Origin: Candidatus Methanodesulfokora washburnensis
GTDB taxonomy: Archaea; Korarchaeota; Korarchaeia; Korarchaeales; Korarchaeaceae
DNA length: 61,338 nucleotides
Direction: 5' to 3'
NCBI RefSeq assembly: GCF_003947435.1
Contig: NZ_RCOS01000066.1
Span: 1 to 61,338 of the forward strand
This document shows, in pieces, positions 45,563 to 52,636 of the stretch. Numbering within the stretch: position 1 is the stretch's first letter; each line of letters opens with the position of its first letter. A program made the translations under genes and the position numbers. A model generated the notes under the pieces. The model ran no database searches. It saw only the letters and a list, made by a program, of their open reading frames with translations, and was not told where the DNA came from.

Positions 45563-46310
45563 ATTCAGGAGATTGCTCCTCAGATTCCTCCGAAACCTGC
45601 TCCTCGAGCTCCTCTATCAATCTCCTTCTTATCTCCTCTATCTCAGCTATTTTCTTGTCTAAATGCTCGAAGTTCAGATTAAGCTTCATCACACTATCCA
45701 TCATAGATAGAACAGCTCTGGAAGCCTTGGGATCATATGATATATCCTCTGCAATCCCTGTTATTGAGATATACTTCATGCTGTCGTTTTTCTTCAGCGC
45801 TCCCAAGAATGCACCTGCCAGCCCTATTATCGTTTTTATCTGCCTGTTCTGCAAGGCCCCGTGCTTGTAAAACTCCTCTATCATGGAGCTATCGTTCCCA
45901 AATATTATTACCTTTCCGGCATCATCTTTATTCACAAATCCCGTGATCACAAAAACTGTCTCTACTCCAAGATCCTTAAGGTATCTGACTATCTCCTCCG
46001 CTACCTCCATTTGTCCCCAAGGAAGCGGCTGAACTTGGCTGTAAACCAAAACTATCGGCCTTGTTGATGCCAAGTAGAAGTCCACTGATGGCAGATTGAA
46101 TCCTCCTCTCTCATCTATTGTTATTCCTGCGACATTTCCCGGGAGAAGAAGGTGTTCTGAGAATATTCTGGCTATAAGCTTCCCCTTTAGCTCATTCACT
46201 AAGTATGCCTGAACCTGTCCGCCGACATTTGCAACTCCAGGGAACCCGGCAACCGCTATTTTCACTGGAGCCTTCGGCCTCTCATATTCTATGAGCTTTG
46301 TCCACCCCAT
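45552..46310 (-). CDS. PAC2-family protein, second copy
   Basis: A 252-residue relative of the protein at 41799-42548, with VAGFPGVANVGGQVQAYLV, PLPWGQMEVAEEIVRYL and FVITGFVNKDDAG in matching places, so the two may form a heterodimer as PbaA/PbaB-like chaperones do. The C-terminal tail is acidic. It is the first gene of an operon with PadR, DUF354 and the 85-residue protein. Confidence 0.85.
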   Translation of the reverse strand: MGWTKLIEYERPKAPVKIAVAGFPGVANVGGQVQAYLVNELKGKLIARIFSEHLLLPGNVAGITIDERGGFNLPSVDFYLASTRPIVLVYSQVQPLPWGQMEVAEEIVRYLKDLGVETVFVITGFVNKDDAGKVIIFGNDSSMIEEFYKHGALQNRQIKTIIGLAGAFLGALKKNDSMKYISITGIAEDISYDPKASRAVLSMMDSVMKLNLNFEHLDKKIAEIEEIRRRLIEELEEQVSEESEEQSPEYVG

Positions 46311-46370
46311 TCGAGTCCCTCGAGCAGTGAGCTTGAGGAGGTTATTAAACAGGTAAATTATTATTTTGTA

Positions 46371-47300
46371 CTATCTTTCAATTACTTTCATTATCTCTGC
46401 TTTAAGCTGACATGCCTTGCAAACCCTTTCGGTTGTTGGCTCCCCGCATATCTCACATTTTCTCAGCTCAATTCCCTCAGACAACCTTGCTCTTGAGGCT
46501 GATATCATTTTTTCAGCTGATTTTAGTAAATTTAATTTGAATCCAGGATTTCTCAACTCCATGTTATCTAGAGCTCTCCTGATCCCTATTCTCATCCCCT
46601 GAGTTAGGGGGCACTTCCCAACATGCGCAGGAATTCCCGCAGCTATGCAATATGCAGCTACTTCCTTTTCGTACACATACATAAGCGGCCTTACCCTCTG
46701 AACCAAGGAGCTTGATGGAGGCTCCCTGCTCAAAAATCTGGAGAGAGCACTAACATCCCCTCTAGTCAAGTTCATGACAAATGTCTGGACTAGATCATCC
46801 AGATTATGACCTGTCACCACTTTAGTTGCCCCCCATTCCCTTGCAATTGTGTTTATCATCTGCCTCCTGAGCACACCACAGTACGTGCATGCAGTTCTCC
46901 TTTCATTCGGAAGCTTCTTCTCCCTTATCTCCTCTATTGAGAAGCCATGAAATTCCTTCATTCTTACTATTCTGTGCTCCACTCCAAGCTGTGATGTCAG
47001 CTTCATTGCCATCTCTATTGATGCCCTCCTATAGCTTGTCCCCTCATCAACAGTCAATGCCGCAACCCTTACATCAATCCCCTCTCTCTCAACAAATTCC
47101 TTAGTGAGAATAAGTGATAAGGAACTGTCCTTCCCTCCGGATAAAGCCACTACAGCAAAATCTCCATCCGAAAGATCTCTCCTAAGGACACTATATGCCC
47201 TTCTTCTGATAGATAAGAATAAGCAGCTTTCGCACAGAGCCTCTCTCTTATTTCTTATGTATATAATAGCTTCTCTCCCGCACCTATCGCACCTTCTCAT
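46371..47300 (-). CDS. TtuA/Ncs6-type tRNA 2-thiolation enzyme
   Basis: A 309-residue PP-loop ATPase. An N-terminal zinc ribbon (CDRCGREA...CESC) is followed by the PP-loop (VVALSGGKDSSLS), the central CTYCGVLRR and GHNLDDLVQTF, and a second C-terminal zinc ribbon (CEICGEP...CKAC). This is the layout of TtuA and Ncs6/Ctu1, which put sulfur on U54 or U34 of tRNA using an Fe-S cluster and a ubiquitin-like sulfur carrier. Such a carrier gene is directly upstream and overlaps this start. Confidence 0.9.
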   Translation of the reverse strand: MRRCDRCGREAIIYIRNKREALCESCLFLSIRRRAYSVLRRDLSDGDFAVVALSGGKDSSLSLILTKEFVEREGIDVRVAALTVDEGTSYRRASIEMAMKLTSQLGVEHRIVRMKEFHGFSIEEIREKKLPNERRTACTYCGVLRRQMINTIAREWGATKVVTGHNLDDLVQTFVMNLTRGDVSALSRFLSREPPSSSLVQRVRPLMYVYEKEVAAYCIAAGIPAHVGKCPLTQGMRIGIRRALDNMELRNPGFKLNLLKSAEKMISASRARLSEGIELRKCEICGEPTTERVCKACQLKAEIMKVIER

Positions 47301-47530
47301 CCTCTTCCTCCCACAGGGCTGAAGTGATATGTGATCCTTGTGAACATCACAACATCCCCTTCCTCCAAGTACCTGTCCTCCGGCGCTGGTTTTCCATTCA
47401 CCAAGGCAATATAGCTCTCCCTGTTGTGGTCTGTCATATCATGAATATCTCTCACAGTGGTGTTCCAAGGAAGCTCTAAAAGCTCCCCCTGCACATAGAC
47501 TTTTATTGTCCTTTCCACATGCTTCCACAT
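47297..47530 (-). CDS. Ubiquitin-like (MoaD/ThiS-type) sulfur-carrier-like protein
   Basis: A roughly 77-residue beta-grasp protein (ERTIKVYVQGELLELPWN, YIALVNGKPAPEDRYLEEGDVVMF). Carriers of this type normally end in Gly-Gly, which is thiocarboxylated. This one ends GGRG, two residues longer. The ribosome-binding site of the thiolase gene (GGAGG) is encoded by the same bases. Starts at 47539 or 47530 are the most likely; a frame to 47638 overlaps the divergent gene. It probably feeds sulfur to the TtuA-like protein. Confidence 0.7.
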   Translation of the reverse strand: MWKHVERTIKVYVQGELLELPWNTTVRDIHDMTDHNRESYIALVNGKPAPEDRYLEEGDVVMFTRITYHFSPVGGRG

Positions 47531-47555
47531 GCTGTACATATCTAAAAAGTCTTCT

Positions 47556-48230
47556 ATGGGGGGCATGCTGGAGGGAGACTCCATAATACTCGGATCCTCC
47601 GTTATAGGGAAGGGAAGCCTGATAGGAGTGGGGGTCATAATAGGGTATCCCAGCTACAGGAAGGTGAAGAATCTCATAGCAGAGGGAAAAATTAGCTTGG
47701 AATCATATGATGAAATCAGCGAGGGAAGCAGAATAGGCGAAAGTTGCGTGATCAGAAGCAGCAGCGTGATATATGAGGGAGCTGTTCTTGGAAGAGGTGT
47801 TCAAACAGGGCATAATGTGATGATAAGGGAGAACTGCATCATTGGGGATGGAAGCGTTGTGGGATCTCACAGCGTTCTCGATGGAAATGTGAAAGTTGGA
47901 AAAAATGTAAGCATTCAGACTGGCAATTATCTGCCTCCGGGAACTGTGGTTGGGGATGGAGTGTTCCTGGGTCCCTTCGTTGTGATAACAAACGACAGAT
48001 ATCCAGCCAGCAAAAGGCTGCTTGGCGTGGAAATAGAGGATAATGCAGTGATAGGGGCAAATTCAACGCTGATATCAGGGGTTAAAATAGGGAGAAACTC
48101 TGTCGTGGCTGCGGGTGCCGTAGTAACTAGGGATGTTGAGCCCGGGAAAGTGGTAGCAGGGGTACCTGCAAGAGTTATAATGAGCAGGGAGGAATATGAT
48201 ATTAAGAAGAAGGAGTATGAAGAAGGTTAA
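47556..48230 (+). CDS. Left-handed beta-helix (hexapeptide) acyltransferase
   Basis: About 225 residues of hexapeptide repeats from near the N-terminus to about residue 185 (IGKGSLIGVGV, VIRENCIIGDGSVVG, IGANSTLISGVKIGRNSVVAAG), then a short helical tail. The VAGVPARVI ending is typical of sugar N- or O-acetyltransferases of the WbbJ/WcaF type. The substrate is probably a nucleotide sugar. The ATG at 47556 (or 47565) fits the start better than the upstream one at 47529. Confidence 0.82.
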   Translation: MGGMLEGDSIILGSSVIGKGSLIGVGVIIGYPSYRKVKNLIAEGKISLESYDEISEGSRIGESCVIRSSSVIYEGAVLGRGVQTGHNVMIRENCIIGDGSVVGSHSVLDGNVKVGKNVSIQTGNYLPPGTVVGDGVFLGPFVVITNDRYPASKRLLGVEIEDNAVIGANSTLISGVKIGRNSVVAAGAVVTRDVEPGKVVAGVPARVIMSREEYDIKKKEYEEG

Positions 48231-49225
48231 GCGTCCTCTATCCCATGCTCTGTTATCTTCACCTCAACGGAATCCTCTGGCAAGTAGGGGCTCTTAACAA
48301 GGGTTATCTGTCTCAGTCCCTTCTTTGATCTCCTTATGTAGAGCCTAGCTGTCACTCCATGTCCCAGTATATGCCCTCCTGCTGGCTTATTTGGATCACC
48401 AAAGAAAACGCTTGGATCAGCCACTACCTGATTTGTCACCAGAACAGCTGCATTGTAGCCTAATGCAAGCTTCAACAGCTTGTGCAGATACTTGTTTAGC
48501 CTCTGCTGCCTTGCTGCCAATGATTCCCTTCCAACATACTCTCCTCTAAAGTGGCTTATCAGGGAATCAACAACTATCAAGCCGACGTTTCTCTCCTTTA
48601 TGAAAGGCTCTGCTTTCTCTGTCACTATCATCTGATGATCGCTTGTGAATGCTCTTGCATACATTATGTTCTTCAGGGCTGTCTCAGGATCAAGGCCGAA
48701 TCTCTCAGCTATCTGTACTATCCTCTCAGGCCTGAAAGTGCCTTCTGTGTCTATGAAGAGAGCCGTTTTTCCAAGACCACCCTTGTCCTCTGGAAGTTGA
48801 ACTGTGACCGAGAGCTGATGGCAGAGCTGCGTCTTGCCTGATCCATATGGACCATATATCTCTGTTATCGCCTGAGTCTCTATTCCTCCGCCTAGAAGGT
48901 CATCAAGCCCCTTTGATCCAGTAGTTATCCTCTTAACAGATCTCCTTTGAACATAGTAATCGTAAGCCGACATCACCTCAACATTCAACTTCTTTCTAGC
49001 TGCAGCTATTATCTTCTTTGCTGCAGCCTCAGTTATTCCTGTTGCTGCCGCAAGCTCAGAGCTGGTAGCCAGAACAAGGGATTCCAGAGTTGTGTAACCA
49101 GCTTCAACCAGCCTTTTTGCTGTAGCTGGGCCGACTCCTTCCAGCTCCTCCAGCTGATCTATGCTGGTCTCCTCAACTACCTCCTCCTCTTCCTCCTCTT
49201 CTTCAAGTTCCTCATCATCAGACAT
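48227..49225 (-). CDS. radA: RadA recombinase
   Basis: A 332-residue strand-exchange protein. An unusually acidic N-terminus (a run of Glu) precedes the helix-hairpin-helix domain (LEGVGPATAKRLVEAG) and the ATPase core: Walker A EIYGPYGSGKTQ, Walker B VGLIVVDSLISHF, and the L2 region with VADPSVFFG. It forms filaments on single-stranded DNA. It shares a short upstream region with the divergent OGG2 gene. Confidence 0.97.
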   Translation of the reverse strand: MSDDEELEEEEEEEEVVEETSIDQLEELEGVGPATAKRLVEAGYTTLESLVLATSSELAAATGITEAAAKKIIAAARKKLNVEVMSAYDYYVQRRSVKRITTGSKGLDDLLGGGIETQAITEIYGPYGSGKTQLCHQLSVTVQLPEDKGGLGKTALFIDTEGTFRPERIVQIAERFGLDPETALKNIMYARAFTSDHQMIVTEKAEPFIKERNVGLIVVDSLISHFRGEYVGRESLAARQQRLNKYLHKLLKLALGYNAAVLVTNQVVADPSVFFGDPNKPAGGHILGHGVTARLYIRRSKKGLRQITLVKSPYLPEDSVEVKITEHGIEDA

Positions 49226-49232
49226 GGGTAAC

Positions 49233-49265
49233 CCTAATAAACTTAGGAGAGGTGGGATATAAATT
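49233..49265. promoter_or_regulatory. Overlapping divergent promoters of radA and ogg2
   Basis: On the minus strand atataaatt (49257-49265) is a TATA box that puts the radA start site about ten bases before its ATG. On the plus strand ctaataaactta lies about 26 bases before the OGG2 ATG. GGTGGGAT at 49251-49258 is also a good ribosome-binding site for that ATG. Two DNA repair genes thus share about 40 bases. Confidence 0.45.
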
Positions 49266-49910
49266 ATGCGGCCCAGTTCGGAGAACGCTCTAGCAGAGAT
49301 GATCAGATCATTGAGGAATGATTCAGAGCTGAGAAGAACTGTAGAGAGCAGATTGAGGGAGTTTGAGGAGATAGGAAGGATGGGATCAGATATATGGATG
49401 AAGGAGATGACCTTCTGTCTTTTAGCAGCAAATTACAGCGCAGTAACAGCATACAGAATAGCTGAATTGCTTTTCTCCTCAAATTTGCTGTTCAGAGGAT
49501 CTAAAGAGGACATCAGAGATATGCTTATCAGAGAAGGCTACAGATTTCCCAACAGATCTGCTTATATTGTTAATGCGAGGGAAATAATAGATGAGATAAG
49601 AAGCGTTGTTCCAGATTTGAATGACTTCAAGGCTAGGGATTATCTAGTCAGCAGGGTAAAGGGCTTTGGAATGAAGGAGAGCAGCCATTTCCTGAGAAAC
49701 ACTGGAAGAAAAAATTTAGCAATAGTTGACAGACATATAATAAGAGTTTCCGTAGAATATGGTCTTATCGATCATGTGAGAAGCCTTACCAGAAGGAGGT
49801 ATCTTGAGATAGAGGAAAAGCTCAGAGAAGTTGCCAACAGGCTTGAGATAACGCTAGCAGAGCTGGATCTGTATTTGTGGTACACAAAGACAGGATTCGT
49901 CTTTAGATAA
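49266..49910 (+). CDS. 8-oxoguanine DNA glycosylase/lyase, archaeal OGG2 type
   Basis: A 214-residue helix-hairpin-helix glycosylase. The catalytic Lys and Asp of OGG2 are visible in VKGFGMKESSHFLRNTG and NLAIVDRHII. It excises oxidised guanine and cuts the backbone. It is shorter than OGG1, as expected. It is divergent from radA, so the two repair genes may be regulated together. Confidence 0.92.
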   Translation: MRPSSENALAEMIRSLRNDSELRRTVESRLREFEEIGRMGSDIWMKEMTFCLLAANYSAVTAYRIAELLFSSNLLFRGSKEDIRDMLIREGYRFPNRSAYIVNAREIIDEIRSVVPDLNDFKARDYLVSRVKGFGMKESSHFLRNTGRKNLAIVDRHIIRVSVEYGLIDHVRSLTRRRYLEIEEKLREVANRLEITLAELDLYLWYTKTGFVFR

Positions 49911-49950
49911 TATTTTTATTCTTTTTTTGACTGATTTTTAGGGGGATTAG

Positions 49951-50949
49951 ATGAAGCCAAGCCTTTTCATGACAAGAGAGATACCGAAAAGAGGACTTGA
50001 TATAATAAGAGAGAATTTCGATGTAGATCTCTGGCCTGATGAAGCTCCTCCAAGCAAGGAGGAGATAATAAGAAGGATAAAGGACAAGCAGGCTCTTGTC
50101 TCCCTTTTAACAGATCCGATAGATGAGGAGGTTATAAACTCGGCCCCAAATCTCAGGATAATAGCTCAATATGCTGTTGGATTTGACAACATAGACCTTA
50201 AGGCTGCTACAAAGAGGGGAATTTATGTGACCAACACACCTGAAGTCTTAACGGAGACGACAGCTGATTTTGCATTTGCTCTGATGCTAGCTGTGGCAAG
50301 GAGGGTTGTGGAAGCCGATAAGTATGTTAGAAACGGAAAGTGGAAAGTTGCGTGGCATCCTCTGATGATGCTGGGAGAGGATGTCCATGGAAGAACCTTG
50401 GGGATAGTCGGGCTTGGGAGGATAGGATGTGCTGTAGCTAGGAGAGCAAAGGGATTCGATATGAAGATTTTGTACTATGATGTGATCAGAAGGGAGGATC
50501 TGGAGAGAGAGCTGGGGATAAAATATGTGGATCTCGAGACCCTGCTGAGGGAATCCGATTTCGTGACAATTCACACTCCTCTGACGCCTGAGACCTACCA
50601 CTTGATAGGGGAGAAACAGCTGAGGATGATGAAGAAAACAGCATTTCTGATAAACACATCAAGAGGGAAAGTTGTGGATCAGAAAGCCCTTTACAAAGCC
50701 CTTAAGGAGGGTTGGATAGCTGGTGCAGCTCTGGATGTGTTTGAACAAGAGCCTATATCAATGGACGATCCCCTTCTGGAGCTTGAAAACGTAGTTCTTG
50801 CTCCTCACATAGCAAGCGCAACTCATGAGACAAGGTCGAAAATGGCTGAGATAGTTGCAGAGAACCTGCTGGCCTTCAAAAGAGGGGAGATTCCGCCAAC
50901 TCTTGTGAACAAGGATGTGCTGAATGTGAGAAAACCCGGATTTTCATGA
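49951..50949 (+). CDS. gyaR: Glyoxylate reductase/2-hydroxyacid dehydrogenase
   Basis: A 332-residue D-isomer specific 2-hydroxyacid dehydrogenase. NAD(P) motif TLGIVGLGRIGCAVARRA, and the catalytic residues in INTSRGKVVDQ (Arg), DVFEQEP (Glu) and APHIASATHETR (His). The N-terminal MTREIPKRGLDIIRENF fits archaeal glyoxylate reductases; hydroxypyruvate reductase is the main alternative. GGGGGATT lies six to eight bases before the ATG. It ends 10 bases before the convergent MtnA-like gene. Confidence 0.9.
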   Translation: MKPSLFMTREIPKRGLDIIRENFDVDLWPDEAPPSKEEIIRRIKDKQALVSLLTDPIDEEVINSAPNLRIIAQYAVGFDNIDLKAATKRGIYVTNTPEVLTETTADFAFALMLAVARRVVEADKYVRNGKWKVAWHPLMMLGEDVHGRTLGIVGLGRIGCAVARRAKGFDMKILYYDVIRREDLERELGIKYVDLETLLRESDFVTIHTPLTPETYHLIGEKQLRMMKKTAFLINTSRGKVVDQKALYKALKEGWIAGAALDVFEQEPISMDDPLLELENVVLAPHIASATHETRSKMAEIVAENLLAFKRGEIPPTLVNKDVLNVRKPGFS

Positions 50950-50958
50950 AGCTTCGCA

Positions 50959-51963
50959 TCAATGCCCCAATATCTTTTTTATAGATCTCCTGAAGGGCCT
51001 TCTTATTATCCCTTTTTCTGTTATTATCCCAGTAAGCAGGTCAGGAGGAGTCTCGTCAAAGGCAGGATTTATCACATCAACTCCCTCGGGTGCTATTTTT
51101 ATCCCCCTTATTTTTGTCACCTCATCAGCAGGCCTCTGCTCTATCCTCACATCCTCCCTTCTGCTCCTCAAATCGAATGTGGAAGTTGGTGCAACTGAGT
51201 AAAAAGGTACTTTATGCCTTTTTGCCAGAACAGCTAGGTTGTATGTCCCTATCTTGTTGTAAACAGTCCCATCAGAAAGTATTCTGTCAGCCCCGACTAG
51301 AACCAGATCAACACCTATATTTTTCATCACATAACCAGCAGCTCCATCCACTATGAGCTTAACTGGAATGCCCGCATGAATCAGCTCAAAAGCAGTTATC
51401 CTAGCACCTTGAAGGACAGGCCTTGTCTCAAGAGCTATAACCTCCAATTTTTTCCCTTTCTCCCATGCAACATACACAGGAGCCAGAGCAGTTCCGTAAT
51501 AAACTGTGGCCAAGGAGCCCGCATTGCATATAGTCATTATCCTCATTCCATCCTCTATCAGGGATGAGCCTATCTCCCCTATTCTCCTGTTTGTCTCGAT
51601 ATCCTCCTCCATTATCCTGATGGCCTCCTCCTCAGCTGCTCTTGCTATGTCATCAGAGGACTCGACTGCTCTCATAACCCTCTCTATTGCCCAGAATAGG
51701 TTTATTGCTGTCGGCCTTGTGCTTTTCAGGATATCAGCTGCTTTTCTAACCTCCTCTATTTTCCCGGATTTGGCTGCTATCGCAAGGCCAAATGCAGCCG
51801 CAACTCCTATGGCAGGAGCTCCTCTCACAGCCATTGATTTTATTGCATCAGCTACGGACTCAACGCTATCGCACTCTATGAACGCAAGCTCATCCGGAAG
51901 CCTCCTCTGATCGACAAGAACAAGCTTTCCATCAACCCAGCTCACAGTCCTCGGTAGATTCAT
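50959..51963 (-). CDS. mtnA: MtnA-like methylthioribose-1-phosphate isomerase (aIF2B family)
   Basis: A 334-residue sugar-phosphate isomerase. The catalytic Cys is in TICNAGSLATV and the Asp in LVGADRI; LETRPVLQGARITAFEL and VYNKIGTYNLAVLAKRH match MtnA closely. In archaea, members may act on methylthioribose-1-phosphate (methionine salvage) or on ribose-1,5-bisphosphate; the match is nearer to MtnA. It lies four bases downstream of the DUF434 gene. Confidence 0.88.
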   Translation of the reverse strand: MNLPRTVSWVDGKLVLVDQRRLPDELAFIECDSVESVADAIKSMAVRGAPAIGVAAAFGLAIAAKSGKIEEVRKAADILKSTRPTAINLFWAIERVMRAVESSDDIARAAEEEAIRIMEEDIETNRRIGEIGSSLIEDGMRIMTICNAGSLATVYYGTALAPVYVAWEKGKKLEVIALETRPVLQGARITAFELIHAGIPVKLIVDGAAGYVMKNIGVDLVLVGADRILSDGTVYNKIGTYNLAVLAKRHKVPFYSVAPTSTFDLRSRREDVRIEQRPADEVTKIRGIKIAPEGVDVINPAFDETPPDLLTGIITEKGIIRRPFRRSIKKILGH

Positions 51964-51967
51964 CCAA

Positions 51968-52636
51968 TCACCATATCACTATTATCTCAGCATTTCTCTT
52001 CCTAGCGATAAGCTCAGGTATATCAAGCACAGCTTTAGCTTTTTCTATCACAGATACATCACTGCTAGCTGATATCTCTCCTCTTGCCACAGCTGAGTCA
52101 GCATCTTTCTCAGCTCTGCATGACCAATCAACTCCCATCTCGGACATTATATCCCTGACCATCGAAGCAAGCTTTCCGCTTCCTGGATGAGGGCTATCGA
52201 AAATTATCTCCACGTATCCAGCTCCTATTTCTACAAGCTCCCTTATTACCTCTCTTATGGCCTCATTCGTCATATTTCCAGGCCTGTAAGATGAGTATGC
52301 AGCCCTAGCATCCCTTATAAAGCCATCTGTTGAGAGATAAACCGGTTTTCCGGATAGTATTTCCTCAACTGTCACCAATACATTAAGGCCATCAACTGAG
52401 ATTGACCTTCCTCCAGCTAAGAAGGGAGGGATTTTCTTCAAAGCATTCCTCAGGGATTCATCAGGCCACCTTATCACCCTTTTCAGCAGGAGGATATCCT
52501 CCTTCCTCAGGGAGAACTTCTCAGATACAATTCTGAGAGATTGATCCCTGGAGAAGCCCATTGATGCAAGCATCAGCAGATATCTGGATGCCTCTTTGAG
52601 ATCCACATGAGAGCATGTAAAATCTATATAAATCAC
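51968..52636 (-). CDS. DUF434-family protein
   Basis: A 222-residue protein. The N-terminal half is helical; the C-terminal half has an alpha/beta pattern with SISVDGLNVLVTVEEILSG and VEIIFDSPHPGSGKLASMV, marks of DUF434 (COG2454), with conserved Asp residues that resemble NYN/PIN-type nucleases. The function is not known. Its start overlaps the alaS stop (ATGA), so it is translated with alaS. Confidence 0.8.
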   Translation of the reverse strand: MIYIDFTCSHVDLKEASRYLLMLASMGFSRDQSLRIVSEKFSLRKEDILLLKRVIRWPDESLRNALKKIPPFLAGGRSISVDGLNVLVTVEEILSGKPVYLSTDGFIRDARAAYSSYRPGNMTNEAIREVIRELVEIGAGYVEIIFDSPHPGSGKLASMVRDIMSEMGVDWSCRAEKDADSAVARGEISASSDVSVIEKAKAVLDIPELIARKRNAEIIVIW

